Of a stretch of 64,000 nt of DNA, positions 1 through 9,684 are shown piece after piece. Position 1 is the first letter of the stretch. Each line of letters opens with the position of its first letter. The notes beneath the pieces were generated by a model. The model was not told the origin of the DNA, did not search any database, and saw only the letters and a program-made list of their open reading frames with translations. Location: assembly GCA_963814805.1 (NCBI GenBank), contig CAWFER010000033.1:310001-374000 (forward strand), given 5' to 3'. The DNA comes from AP-15 sp963814805 (lineage in GTDB: Bacteria; Pseudomonadota; Alphaproteobacteria; ATCC43930; CGMCC-115725). The translations under genes and the position numbers were made by a program.

Positions 1-255
1 CGGTAGCATCGGCTGCATGGGCTGTCAATGTGAAGGACGCGCACAATGCGCAGAGGTGCCGTGCGCGGGACCTGGCGACCGCGGCAAACCCGCCCAAAAA
101 TTGACACATCGTCACGATTGGATGCGCCGACACCATGCGGTTGAGCATGGCTGCCGAAGCTAGCGTCCCCGTTCCGAGGACGACACTGCACAGAACCGGG
201 AAATCGGGCGCCGCCTCGCGTGACGCCAACTCCATCGATTGACGGGTGAGCCACA

Positions 256-720
256 ATGAGAGAGCAGGATCAGACGATCAAGGCCGGCCCCGCCCTCGGC
301 GCCCAATCCGAGGGCTCGATCAGGCCGGGCGCGTCGCCGCGGCGGGCGCCCTCGGGACGTCGCTCGACGAGCCGCACCCAGGAGATCGACCGCCATGTCG
401 GCGGCCGGGTCCGCGAGCGGCGGATAATGCTAGGCCTGACGCAACAGCAACTGGCCGACCTTATCGGCGTCACCTACCAACAGGCGCACAAATACGAGCG
501 GGCGATCAACCGGATTTCAGCCGGCCGCCTGTTCGAGATCGCCCATGTGCTGAGCGTGCCGGTCGCCTACTTTTTTGACGGGCTCGAGCCGGACGGCGAC
601 CGTGCGGCCAGTCCGCGCGAGCGAATGTGCCTCGAACTCGCGCGGAACTTTGCCCAGATCCCCAACGAACGCCACCAGGAGGCGTTGAGCCAGCTGGCGC
701 GGGTGCTCGCCGCCGAATGA
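256..720 (+). CDS. XRE-family helix-turn-helix transcriptional regulator
   Basis: This 154-residue protein is a small DNA-binding regulator. After a disordered, Arg/Ser-rich tail of about 45 residues comes a Cro/C1-type HTH at roughly residues 50-105. It contains RVRERRIMLGLTQQQLADLIG followed by the recognition-helix region YQQAHKYERAINRIS and the VPVAYFFDGL turn, an arrangement typical of the short XRE regulators common in alphaproteobacteria. A weak GGTGAG precedes the ATG. A possible -35 (TTGACA at 101-106) lies upstream without a convincing -10. It resembles the regulator at 2024-2476, so the two are probably paralogs flanking a lipid kinase. Its target genes cannot be read from the sequence. 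Bases 1-255 hold no other recognisable gene. Confidence 0.88.
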   Translation: MREQDQTIKAGPALGAQSEGSIRPGASPRRAPSGRRSTSRTQEIDRHVGGRVRERRIMLGLTQQQLADLIGVTYQQAHKYERAINRISAGRLFEIAHVLSVPVAYFFDGLEPDGDRAASPRERMCLELARNFAQIPNERHQEALSQLARVLAAE

Positions 721-747
721 GCCGGCCGCGGCAGAGCTGTCGGGCGG

Positions 748-924
748 TCAAATCGGCGGGCGGCGGCGACCTGCGAACCCGGTGATCAACGCCACCACGA
801 AGATGACCAGGAAGATGAAGAACAAGATCTTCGCAATGCCGGCCGCAGCGAAGGCCACTCCGCCAAAACCGAGAAAACCGGCAATCACTGCAATGACCAG
901 AAATACCAGCGCCCAGTAAAGCAT
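748..924 (-). CDS. DUF1328 (YtjA-like) small inner-membrane protein
   Basis: This 58-residue protein is almost entirely two hydrophobic helices (MLYWALVFLVIAVIAGFLGF, then ILFFIFLVIFVVALITGFAG) joined by a Gly/Ala turn and ending in a basic RRRPP tail. That is the pattern and usual length of the DUF1328 family, whose function is unknown. A second ATG lies 12 bases upstream at 936. The Shine-Dalgarno GGAGGA sits between the two ATGs, so the start at 924 is the better choice. It is convergent with the upstream XRE gene. No partner is evident. Confidence 0.85.
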   Translation of the reverse strand: MLYWALVFLVIAVIAGFLGFGGVAFAAAGIAKILFFIFLVIFVVALITGFAGRRRPPI

Positions 925-992
925 ATTCTCCTCCATTGCCAGCCCGTCCGAGCGGCAAGTCGAGCTTGCCCGGCGAGACGTCGGCTACAGCA

Positions 993-1931
993 TCAAACGA
1001 GCGGAGTTGTGGCTCGGTTCCGAGATTCGTCGGCGGCGCAACCAACAGCTTGAATTAACAACAGCGGCCGTTCGGCAATTTCGACGACGAGCGGCAAGGT
1101 GCCGCCGATGTCGCCGTCGGTCTCGACGACGGAACACCCGATCGCCGCCGGCGCGCCGGCGGCGATCGAGACCCGCCGCGCGTCGAGGATCGTGACGTCG
1201 GGCAGACGATGCAGAATGCCCAGCATCATCGCACTCAAATAGCGCAGGATGGCGAGCCGCCCCGCACGCCGGAACAGCACGACGTGCAATAGCGGATCGA
1301 CTACCCGCGCGCCGGGAACGACGACGAAGCGACCGGCGTAGAGGCGCCCCTTGACGATGATTGCCGAGGCTGCCCGATGGGCGGCACCGTCGATGCCGAA
1401 GACGAACTCGCAGCGAGGATAGCGGCACACGCAGCAGAGGATCGGCCAGGCAAAGGCGAGCTTGCCGATGCGGCGCTTGAGGCGCGGGTCGACCGCGCTC
1501 AGCACGGCGGCGTCGAAACCGATCCCGGTCATGGCGACGAACAGCCGATCGCCGGCGCGGCCAGGCCAGAGCGGTTGCGGCGCGCCCTCGGCGATGAGCC
1601 GGGCGAGGTCTCGCGGCTTGCGCGGCAGGCCGATCTCGTTCGCCAGCACGTTGCCGGTGCCGAGCGGGACCACGGCCAGCGGGCGCGACGCGGCGAAGAC
1701 CCCATTCGCCACCTCGTTGACGGTGCCGTCGCCGCCGGCGGCGACGATCACATCAAAGGCGGCCTCCGCGTCGCGCGCCAGCCGTAGGGCGTCGCCCGGG
1801 CCCTCGGTGGTGCGAATCGCGACCAGGCAGCCCCGCCGCTCGAGCTCGGCGATGACCCGGCGCAACCGGTCCGCCCGGCGCCTGGCCCTGCCCGCCGCCG
1901 GATTGAAGATGATCAGAATCCGTGTGGACAA
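993..1931 (-). CDS. Diacylglycerol kinase-family lipid kinase
   Basis: The 312-residue protein carries the DAGK catalytic domain. The N-terminal NPAAGRARRR nucleotide loop is followed at about residue 65 by AAGGDGTVNEVANGV, the GGDGT motif that binds ATP phosphates, and then by PLGTGNVLANEIGLP. The YegS/DgkB/BmrU family phosphorylates lipid substrates such as diacylglycerol or related lipids at the membrane. The exact substrate here is unknown. The start is a TTG preceded by a strong GGAGG six bases upstream; no ATG lies nearby in frame. The gene is on the same strand as the XRE regulator at 2024-2476, about 90 bases apart. Confidence 0.88.
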   Translation of the reverse strand: MSTRILIIFNPAAGRARRRADRLRRVIAELERRGCLVAIRTTEGPGDALRLARDAEAAFDVIVAAGGDGTVNEVANGVFAASRPLAVVPLGTGNVLANEIGLPRKPRDLARLIAEGAPQPLWPGRAGDRLFVAMTGIGFDAAVLSAVDPRLKRRIGKLAFAWPILCCVCRYPRCEFVFGIDGAAHRAASAIIVKGRLYAGRFVVVPGARVVDPLLHVVLFRRAGRLAILRYLSAMMLGILHRLPDVTILDARRVSIAAGAPAAIGCSVVETDGDIGGTLPLVVEIAERPLLLIQAVGCAADESRNRATTPLV

Positions 1932-2023
1932 ACAGACCTCCGCGCGACGGCGGCGGCCGATCGCCTGGGTCGAAAATTCGGGCCCCGCCGCCAGCGGGGC
2001 GGCGGGGCTGCCGCGTCGGCGGC

Positions 2024-2476
2024 TTACGGCTCGACTGCGGACCCCTCGGCCAGGGACTTGGTCATTTCGAGAAACTGCTGGCGGATTTTCGGATTGGGAA
2101 TGGCGTAATAGAGCCGGATTAACTCGATCGTTTCCGGTCGTTGCAGGTGCTCGCGCCAGCGCTGGTCCTCGGGGCTGACCTCGGCGTTGTCCGGGCGCAG
2201 ATCGCCGAAAAAGTATGAGATCGGCACGCCCAAAATCTCGGCCATCGCCGACAGCCGCGACGCGCTGACGCGATTGGCGCCGCCTTCATATTTCTGCACC
2301 TGCTGAAAGGTCAGCCCGAGCGCGTTGGCGAGGGTCTCCTGGTTCATGCCGAGCAACAGCCGGCGCATCCGGATGCGGTTGCCGACATGCACGTCGATCG
2401 GATTGGGAACACCGGTGCCGCGCCCGTATTTCGGGGCCGGTTTGGTCTCGTACGCGGATCTTGCCGAATTCTTCAA
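2024..2476 (-). CDS. XRE-family transcriptional regulator (second copy)
   Basis: About 150 residues with a Cro/C1 HTH: DVHVGNRIRMRRLLLGMNQE, then LGLTFQQVQKYEGGANRVSA and VPISYFFGDLRP. Motif order and spacing match the regulator at 256-720, so these are paralogs. I chose a TTG start at 2476 because a purine-rich AAAGGGGGG lies just upstream and because it gives the usual length; the frame stays open further upstream to about 2575. The C-terminal region (RLYYAIPNPKIRQQFLEMTKSL) resembles the tail often seen in alphaproteobacterial XRE regulators. The regulated genes are not visible. Confidence 0.85.
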   Translation of the reverse strand: MKNSARSAYETKPAPKYGRGTGVPNPIDVHVGNRIRMRRLLLGMNQETLANALGLTFQQVQKYEGGANRVSASRLSAMAEILGVPISYFFGDLRPDNAEVSPEDQRWREHLQRPETIELIRLYYAIPNPKIRQQFLEMTKSLAEGSAVEP

Positions 2477-2638
2477 CGCACCCCCCTTTGTCGCAACAAG
2501 CTTATCACGTTGCACGGGTTTCGCGGAAGCGCCAGCAACATTCGGCAAATCGCGGCAGATTGCGAGCGCAAACACTGGCGGACGTAAGCGAAGGTAGAAC
2601 GTGGCTTCGCCGAAGTGGTCTTTTTTTTGCGAATTGGC

Positions 2639-2887
2639 TCAGCAATCGCGACGGCCGGCCCGGTGATAGCCGCGCCGGTTGCCGATGACCATCAGCGCCA
2701 TCAAGCCGATGCCGAGCGCCGGGGTGACGACGATGCCGAAATTCATCGCCAGCCAGCCGGCGCGGCTGATCTGCGACGCGCCAAGCCGGTTGCGAAAGCG
2801 GGCGATAACGACGGCCATCCCAACCACCGCCGTGGCAGCCGCCGGGATCAAGCCGCTGGCGTCCTCGGTTTCAGGGGGTCGGGGCAT
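2639..2887 (-). CDS. Small hypothetical membrane protein
   Basis: An 82-residue open frame with two likely membrane helices: a first hydrophobic stretch (GLIPAAATAVVGMAVVIARF) and a second (FGIVVTPALGIGLMALMVIG), followed by a basic RRGYHRAGRR end. This alternation of hydrophobic and basic segments is unlikely in a shadow frame, and nothing else fills the space between the XRE gene and metY. I recognise no family. It could be chance coding in GC-rich DNA. Confidence 0.4.
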   Translation of the reverse strand: MPRPPETEDASGLIPAAATAVVGMAVVIARFRNRLGASQISRAGWLAMNFGIVVTPALGIGLMALMVIGNRRGYHRAGRRDC

Positions 2888-3062
2888 AGCCCGGTTCGAG
2901 CCGCCGGACCATACCGGCCAACACCCCGGCGCACGGCTCTCGCGCCCGCCTCGAACACCTCGATGTTGACGGACCGAGAAAGCCGCTTAACCCGCGACGC
3001 CGCTCATGGCAAAGTCGGGCTCGGCAATCAAGCCGGGGCCACCCACCCGACGGAGACAGCAG

Positions 3063-4358
3063 ATGCCGACCCAGAGCCAGCATCCCGAAACCCTCGTGCT
3101 CCACGCCGGCTATCGCAGCGACCCGACCACGACCGCGGTCGCGGTGCCGATCTATCAGACGACCAGCTACCAATTCCGCGACACCCAGCACGCCGCCGAT
3201 CTGTTCGGGTTGGCCGAGCTCGGCAACATCTACACGCGGATCATGAACCCGACCAACGCGGTGCTCGAAGAGCGGGTGGCGGCGCTCGAAGGCGGGGTGG
3301 CGGCGCTGGCGCTGGCCTCGGGCCAGGCGGCATCCTTGTTTTCGGTTCAGAATATCTGCCAGGCTGGCGATAATTTCGTAAGTTCAACAGACCTTTACGG
3401 CGGGACCTGGAACCTCTTTCTCAACACGATGATGAAAACGATGGGGATGGAGGTGCGCTTCGTCGACCCGGCCGACCCGGAAAATTTCCGGCGCGCGACC
3501 GACGCCCGAACCCGCTGTTATTACGCGGAAACCCTGCCAAATCCTAAGCTCGAAGTGTTTCCGATCGGCGAAGTCGCGAAAATCGGCCGCGAGCTGGGCG
3601 TGCCGCTGATCGTCGACAACACCGCCGCCCCGGTGCTGTGCCGGCCGCTCGACCACGGCGCGGCGGTCGTCATGCATTCGACCACCAAATACATCGGCGG
3701 CCACGGCACCTCGATCGGCGGCATCGTCGTCGACGGCGGCAATTTCGACTGGGAAAAGCACGCCGCCCGCTTCCCGCTGTTGAACCAGCCGGATCCGAGC
3801 TATCACGGCGCGGTCTGGACCCAGGCGGTCAAGCCGTTGGGGCCGATCGCCTATATCTTGAAGATGCGGGTGACCCTGCTGCGCGATCTCGGCGCGCCGA
3901 TGAGCCCGTTCAATGCCTTTATGTTCATCCAGGGGTTGGAGACCCTGCCGCTGCGGATGCGCGCCCATTGCGCCAATGCGGTGAGCGCCGCCAAGTTCCT
4001 CGCCGAGCACCCCAAAGTCGCCCGCGTGATCCATCCGAGCCTGATGAGCGGCGAAGCCAGGCGCCGCGCCGACGCCTATCTGAAGGGCGGCTATGGCGGG
4101 CTGCTCGGCTTCGAGCTGAAAGGCGGGCGCGACGCCGGACGGCGGTTCATCGACGCGCTCAAGATGTTCTATCACGTCGCCAATATCGGCGATGCGCGCA
4201 GCCTGGCGATCCACCCGGCCTCAACCACCCACTCGCAGCTGTCGCCCGAAGAGCAGTTGCAGACCGGGGTCAGCGACAGCTATGTGCGGCTGTCGATCGG
4301 GATCGAGCACCCCGACGACATCCTCGCCGATCTCGGCCAGGCGCTCGAGGCCGCCTGA
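3063..4358 (+). CDS. metY: O-acetylhomoserine sulfhydrylase / aminocarboxypropyltransferase
   Basis: The 431-residue PLP enzyme makes homocysteine from O-acetylhomoserine and sulfide, in methionine synthesis in the cytoplasm. It is a Cys/Met-metabolism PLP-dependent transferase. Visible landmarks are the N-terminal ETLVLHAGY and PIYQTTSYQF, the IYTRIMNPTN region that contacts PLP phosphate across the dimer, the PLP lysine in HSTTKYIGGHGT, and the C-terminal SLAIHPASTTH. Length is normal for MetY. The ATG at 3063 follows GGAGACAGC; an upstream in-frame ATG at 3006 would add 19 unconserved residues. The next gene, a DNA glycosylase, starts 27 bases downstream. I looked for a SAM riboswitch in the leader and did not recognise one. 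Confidence 0.93.
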   Translation: MPTQSQHPETLVLHAGYRSDPTTTAVAVPIYQTTSYQFRDTQHAADLFGLAELGNIYTRIMNPTNAVLEERVAALEGGVAALALASGQAASLFSVQNICQAGDNFVSSTDLYGGTWNLFLNTMMKTMGMEVRFVDPADPENFRRATDARTRCYYAETLPNPKLEVFPIGEVAKIGRELGVPLIVDNTAAPVLCRPLDHGAAVVMHSTTKYIGGHGTSIGGIVVDGGNFDWEKHAARFPLLNQPDPSYHGAVWTQAVKPLGPIAYILKMRVTLLRDLGAPMSPFNAFMFIQGLETLPLRMRAHCANAVSAAKFLAEHPKVARVIHPSLMSGEARRRADAYLKGGYGGLLGFELKGGRDAGRRFIDALKMFYHVANIGDARSLAIHPASTTHSQLSPEEQLQTGVSDSYVRLSIGIEHPDDILADLGQALEAA

Positions 4359-4384
4359 CCCGCGCCGCGGCTGCGGAGGCGGGA

Positions 4385-5281
4385 GTGGGCGCCGAAGAGA
4401 TCCTGCTGTCGCTGCCCTCGCCGATCGATCTGAAGCTGACCGTCGCCAGCCACGGCTGGGCCCAGCTGGCGCCGTGGCGTTGGGATCCGGAAGCCGGTTG
4501 CCTCAGCCGCCATGAGCGGATCGCGGGCCGGCTCGGCGCGATCGCGGTCGCCCAGCGCGAGCTCGACGCTGTTGTTGTTCGCCGAGACGGCTTCGGCGCC
4601 GCCGCCGACGCCGCGATCGCCGCCCGCGTCGAGCGCTGGCTCTCAGCCGATTGGCAGCCCATGGCAGCAATCGCCGCACTGAGCGGCGACGGCTTGGGCG
4701 GCGACGGCTTGGGCGGCGATGGCTTGGGCGACGGGGCGGCGCTGATCCATCGCGGCGGCGGCCGAATGCTGCGCTGCTCGACCTTTTACGAGGATTTCAT
4801 CAAGACCGTGCTGACCATCAACACGGCCTGGTCGTCGACCTGCCGGATGGCGGCGGCGCTGGTCGCCGAGCCGGGTGGCGGCGGCTTTCCGGAACCCGAG
4901 ATGGTGCTCGACTATGGCGAGATGCGGCTGCGCGAGTGCGCCAGGCTCGGCTTTCGCGCCGCGACCGTAATCCGGACCACCCGGCAGATGCTCGACGATG
5001 GCGCGATCGACGCTACGGGTGAAGGCCGGCCCGAACGGCTCGGCCACGACTACCTGATCGGGCTCAAGGGCATCGGTCCCTATGCCGCGGCCCATTGCCG
5101 GCTGCTGCTGCACGATTTCGCGCGCATCCCGGTCGATTCCGAGGTCGTCGCCTATCTGCGCCGGCGCCATGGCTGCGACCCCGCCGCCTTCGCCGCCAGC
5201 CGCTCGGCCTGGGGCAGCTACCTGGCGCTCGGCTACAAGCTCGCCCGCCTGCGCGAAAAGCTCGACGCCGCCGCGAGGTGA
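4385..5281 (+). CDS. HhH-GPD family DNA glycosylase-like protein
   Basis: This 298-residue protein belongs to the helix-hairpin-helix GPD superfamily of base-excision repair enzymes, which remove damaged bases such as 3-methyladenine or 8-oxoguanine. The region around LIGLKGIGPYAAAHCRLLLH is the hairpin-GPD motif, and IPVDSEVVAYLRRR supplies the downstream Asp expected at the active site. The family usually has a conserved Asp or Lys near here; the exact substrate class cannot be assigned. The start is a GTG with GGAGG ten bases upstream. The frame extends without a stop far back through metY, but only from 4385 does it read as conserved protein. An unusual GDGLG repeat sits near residue 100. 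It is probably co-transcribed with metY. Confidence 0.82.
   Translation: MGAEEILLSLPSPIDLKLTVASHGWAQLAPWRWDPEAGCLSRHERIAGRLGAIAVAQRELDAVVVRRDGFGAAADAAIAARVERWLSADWQPMAAIAALSGDGLGGDGLGGDGLGDGAALIHRGGGRMLRCSTFYEDFIKTVLTINTAWSSTCRMAAALVAEPGGGGFPEPEMVLDYGEMRLRECARLGFRAATVIRTTRQMLDDGAIDATGEGRPERLGHDYLIGLKGIGPYAAAHCRLLLHDFARIPVDSEVVAYLRRRHGCDPAAFAASRSAWGSYLALGYKLARLREKLDAAAR
4685..4729 (+). repeat. Three 15-bp tandem repeats inside the DNA glycosylase gene
   Basis: Three direct copies of ggcgacggcttgggc lie head to tail; the third differs by one base (gat for gac). They encode GDGLG three times, a flexible glycine-rich linker between the N-terminal domain and the catalytic half. The unit length is a multiple of three, so copy-number change would keep the frame. 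Replication slippage is the likely origin. Confidence 0.9.
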
Positions 5282-5412
5282 TTTCTCGGCCGCCAAATCA
5301 CAAACTTCCAGCCGTGAGAGCTGGTTCACACTCCGGTCCGCGCTCTCGGATATAGCCTCGCGGGACCCGACGAGGCCAGCCTCGGCCGGGCGACGAACCA
5401 AGGAGTGTCCCG

Positions 5413-7115
5413 ATGAGGAGCCCTGTCGCCAATCGGCGCATGCTCGCCAACAGTCTGCATCATCTGCCGCCGGGCTCGGTGGCCAAACGCCGGACCAATC
5501 CCAATCGCTGGCTCGAGCTGACCGTGGGCGTGCGCCGGCGCAAACCGCTGCCCGATCTGTCGGCGCTCGACGCCAAGCGGCCGGGCGAGCGCACCTACAT
5601 GACCCGCGACCAGCTGCGCGCCGAGTTCGGCTCGGACCCGGCCGCGATCGCCGCGATCGAAAAGTTCGCCGCCGCGCATCATTTGGTGGTGACCCGCAAC
5701 GAGCCCGCCTCGGCCCGGCTCGGGGTCGGCGGCACGGTTGCCGACATCAGCGCGGCCTTTGGCGTCAAGCTCCTGGATTACAGCCATCCGAAGCTCGGCG
5801 ATTTCCACGCCCGCACCGGCCCGGTCATGCTGCCGACTGAGTTGGGCGATGCGATCACCGGCGTTTTCGGCCTCAACAATCAGCGCGTCATGCACCGCCT
5901 GCCGCGGCAGCGCCAGAGCGTTGACCCGCGCCTGGCCGCGAGCTCGCAGTCACGGCCTGGTTCATCCCGACTGAGCTTGCCCAGATCTACAATTTCCCCG
6001 ATGCCGATGCGAGCCAGTCAATGCATCGGGCTCTTGGAGTTCGGCGGCGGGGTCGAGGCCGCCGATGTCACCGCCTATTTCCAGAAGATCGGCGCGCCGG
6101 CGCCCAGATGTGCAGATCGTCGCGGTCGACGGGGTCGGCGCCGATCCCACCGCCGATCCCAATTCAACCGGCGAGGTGATGCTCGATGTCGACATCGCCG
6201 GCGCGCTCGCCGGCGGGGCCAAGGTCGCGGTCTATTTCTCGACCTTCGACGAAAAGGGACTGGTCGACATCCTGAGTACGGTCATCAACGACCAGGCGAA
6301 CGATCCCGGGCGTGCTGTCGGTCAGCTGGGGCTGGGACGAAAACCAGCCCTTCAACAACGGCATATTGTGGTCGGCCGCGGCGATCGACCATGTCAACCA
6401 GAGCCTCCTGGCCGCGGCGCAGCTCGGCATCACGGTGTGCGTCTCGACCGGCGACGACGGCGCCGAGGCGCAGGTCCAGGACGGCCATGCCCATGTAAAT
6501 TTTCCGGCGACCAGCCCCTATGTGCTGGCGGTCGGCGGCACCACCTTGCACGCGCGCCAGGGGGCCAACGGGCAGATGGCGGTGACCGAAGTGGTGTGGA
6601 ACGACGGCCCCGGCAGCGGCACCGGCGGCGGGGTCAGCGACATCACCCCGGCGCCGCGCCTGGCAGGAGGGCAAGGTCCCGCGCTCGATCAACCCCGGCA
6701 ATTTCGCCGGGCGGGCGATCCCCGACGTTGCCGCCAACGCCGATCCGGCGACCGGCTATCTGGTCATGAACGGCGGCAAGCTCGGGATCGTCGGCGGCAC
6801 CAGCGCCGCGGCCCCGCTATGGGCGTGCCTGATCACCCGGATCAACGCGCTGACCGGGGCGCGCGCCGGCAATTTCAACGCGCTGCTCTACGGCACGATC
6901 GGCCCGGCCGGCGTGTTGCGCGACATTATCAGCGGCAACAACGACACCGACGGGCTGCTCGACGGCCAGTTTCCAGGCGGGGCCGGGGTGGGACGCCTGC
7001 ACCGGCTGGGGCGCGCCGGACGGGGTCGAAGCTGCTGGCGGCGCTGAAATCGCCTAGCGAACTGAACAGCGGCGCCGCAACGCGCGACGGGAGCCAGGGG
7101 CCGCGAGGCCCCTGA
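5413..7115 (+). pseudogene. S53-family serine-carboxyl peptidase (sedolisin/kumamolisin), frame broken
   Basis: Reassembled across frames, this is a pro-form secreted acid peptidase of about 560 residues. The N-terminal part is the activation prodomain (YMTRDQLRAEFG to LGDAITGVFGLNNQ). The catalytic Glu and Asp lie in TGEVMLDVDIAGA (about 6170-6210), the catalytic Ser in GGTSAAAPLWA (about 6796), and a calcium-binding Asp in LRDIISGNN, with DACTGWGAPDG near the end. RAIPDVAANADP is another family signature. I place about seven shifts near 5950, 6030, 6105, 6310, 6660, 7000 and 7025, nearly all cured by removing one base. The ATG follows AAGGAG. All catalytic residues survive, so sequence error is more likely than true decay. 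No classical signal peptide is seen. Confidence 0.82.
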
Positions 7116-7237
7116 ATGACCTGCAGAGTGCGAGCGGGCGGCGTCGCCGAATTGGCATTCCGAGGATTATTCGGGTAAGGTTAATTCGCGCTTTACGGCG
7201 ATCAGGATTGGCGGCGCTCGAATCGCGGGGAAACGAG

Positions 7238-9673
7238 ATGCGCAAATTCTCGCAGACGCTGTGGCGGCTCGGCGGCCGGTGCTCTGTCTGGCGCTGGGAG
7301 CCTGCGGCAGCTTTGCCCCGCCATCGCGCGCGCAGGCGCTCGACGAGGCGCGCCAGGCGGGCCGTACGGCGCAGAGCTTGCCGGCCGCCGACGAGGATTA
7401 TTTCCACGACATGGATGGCGGCATCAAGTTGACCCCCGACGAGGTCAAGGGCCGCAACATGTGGCTGGTGTGGACCGGCGGCGACGACCGGCTGTGGGAC
7501 CGGCTGACCAACCTGACCTTCGGCTCGTTCGATCTCCTGAAGATCCTGTCCTCCTATCCGGGCCTCAAATACAGCCGCGACAACCGCTGGGAATATTTGG
7601 GGCTGGTCAACGAGCCGTGCTTTACCAAGGCGACCGGCCCCGATCCGAAGCATTACGGGTTGTGGCTCGACCAGCGCGACCCGAAATGCCCGCCGGACCC
7701 GTTCGCCAATGCGCAGAAATATCCGGGCGTGGCGGTCGGCGCGCGCGGCAAGAACATCCCGGCCGGCTCGTATTACGGCGAGCCGACCGGCATCGTCGGG
7801 CTGCGGCTCTTCCCCAACCCCGCCTTCGACGAAGCGGCGGCAAAGCGCTGGGACCCGCAGCGCTACTACAACGACCCCGGCTATTACCTGTCGAAGGATC
7901 TGGTGCGGCCCTACCGGGTCGGCATGTCGTGCGGCTTCTGCCATGTCAGCGCCAACCCGGAAAAGCCGCCGGCCAATCCCGATGCGCCGCAATGGGCAAA
8001 TCTGAGCTCGACCGCCGGCGCCCAGTATTTCTGGGTCGACCGCATCCTGGCTTGGAACGCCGACCCGTCGAATTTCCTGTTCCAGGTGCTGCACACCGCG
8101 CGGCCGGGATCGCTCGACACCTCGCTGGTCTCGACCGACAACATCAACAACCCGCGCACGATGAACGCGATCTACGATCTGTTGCCGCGGCTCGAACTGG
8201 CCAAGCGCTGGGGGCATGAGACCCTCGGGTCACGACAATCTCGCCAACAAGCAGTTCAACGACTTTGTCAGCCAGCGGTCCGCTGACCCAGTTCTTTCAG
8301 CCGCCCAATACGGTATGGACCCCGCATGTGCTGAAGGACGGGTCCGATTCGGTGGGGGCGCTCGGCGCCTTGAACCGGGTCTATCTGAATATCGGCCTCT
8401 TCAGCGAGGAATGGCTGCGCCATTTCAACCCGATCCTCGGCGGCAAGACGGTGACGCCGATCGAGATCACGACGGCGCGGGCGAACTCGTCCTATTGGCA
8501 GGCGACCGAGGCGCAGACCCCGGACATGGCGCTGTTCCTGCTTGAAGGCGTCCTATCCGCACAAGCTCGCGAACGCGCCGGGCGGCAGCGCCTATCTGAA
8601 CGACCCGCCGGCCACGGTGCAGCAGGGCAAGCTCGTCTTTGCCGACAATTGCGCGATGTGCCATTCGAGCAAGGCGCCCGACTCCGCCGGCCGACGCCGA
8701 TCTCGGCGGCTGCATCGGCCCCAATTATCTCGCAGTGCTGGAACCGCTATTGGGCGTGGACCCACACCGACGATTTCCGCAGCCAAGATGCGCCCGATCG
8801 TCCAGGCCAAGGATTTTCTCGACGACAATTACCTGTCGAACGACGCCCGCGTGCCGGTGACTCTGTTGCAGACCAACGCCTGCAGCCCGCTCGCGACCAA
8901 CGCCATCGCCGGCAACATCTGGGACAATTTCTCCTCGGCCTCGTACAAGTCGCTGCCTTCGGTCGGCACGATCACCGTCTACGACCCGTTCACCGGCAAG
9001 CCGCAGCCATATCAGATGCCGGCCGGCGGGCGCGGCTATACCCGCGTGCCGTCACTGATCAGCGTGTGGGCGACCGCGCCCTATCTCCTGAACAACAGCG
9101 TCGGCAAGTTCGAGGCCGAGCCCAGCGGTCGCCTCGCGCATGGCCTCGTTCGAGAATTCGATCGCCCAGATGCTGTGGCCCGAGAAGCGCGACAAGGACC
9201 CGGTGCTCGGCGACAAGGTGCCGGGGGTGATCGACCGCACCACGGCGACGAGCTGGCTGCGGATCCCGACCGGCTATCTGCCCGACGTGCTCCGGCATTC
9301 GCAGCGGCTGCTGAACCTCGTCGTGCCGGTCTTCGACCAGAAGGGCATCGAGATCGGCCCGATCCCGACCGGCACGCCGGTCGACCTGCTGGCCAATTTC
9401 GACCCGCTGCCGCGCATCGCCGGGCTTGTCCAGCGCGGCTCGAGCACGACAAGGAGGTGGTCGCCGCGGTGTTCAAGCTGGTGCACGATCTGCGGGCCTT
9501 GCCGAAGGACGCCACCGACGAGCAGGCGCGCCAGGTCTTTGCCAATGTCGGCGAGCAGCTGTTCGCGCTCAGCAAATGCCCGGACTACGTGGTCAACCGC
9601 GGCCATTATTTCGGCGTCCAGGCTCAGCGACGCCGACAAGAACGCGCTGATCGCCTACCTGAAGACGTTTTAG
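7238..9673 (+). pseudogene. Large di-haem c-type cytochrome (peroxidase/RoxA-like), frame broken
   Basis: Read across frames this is an exported protein of about 800 residues with two covalent haem sites, CGFCH (about 7930) and CAMCH (about 8650), some 240 residues apart. It ends in LSDADKNALIAYLKTF, the usual final helix of a cytochrome c domain. The N-terminus (MRKFSQTLWRL, then a Leu/Ala/Cys-rich stretch ending near SRAQA) resembles a Sec signal peptide after one shift is repaired. About ten shifts lie near 7270, 8225, 8270, 8545, 8690, 8730, 8780, 9130, 9440 and 9625. Two haems in a long chain recall MauG-type di-haem enzymes and the rubber oxygenase RoxA, but I cannot confirm this. The GMC gene starts 11 bases later, which suggests electron transfer from it to the cytochrome. 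Confidence 0.75.
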
Positions 9674-9684
9674 GCGGCCGACGG

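Noticed and set aside
2888..3062. Possible SAM-type riboswitch before metY
   Set aside because: AAAGCCGCTTAAC and later G/C stretches superficially recall SAM-II, but the conserved core and pseudoknot partners do not line up.
3384..4214. Antisense open frame over metY
   Set aside because: Open antisense frames are common in GC-rich codon usage. The protein has no domain and metY is clearly real.
3638..4384. Long N-terminal extension of the HhH-GPD gene through metY
   Set aside because: It is an out-of-frame reading of metY. Conserved glycosylase sequence and a ribosome binding site appear only from the GTG at 4385.
7238..9673. Firm assignment of the cytochrome as rubber oxygenase RoxA
   Set aside because: Two CxxCH and overall size fit, but I cannot verify the family from memory of motifs, and the frames are broken. 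I leave it as a di-haem cytochrome.
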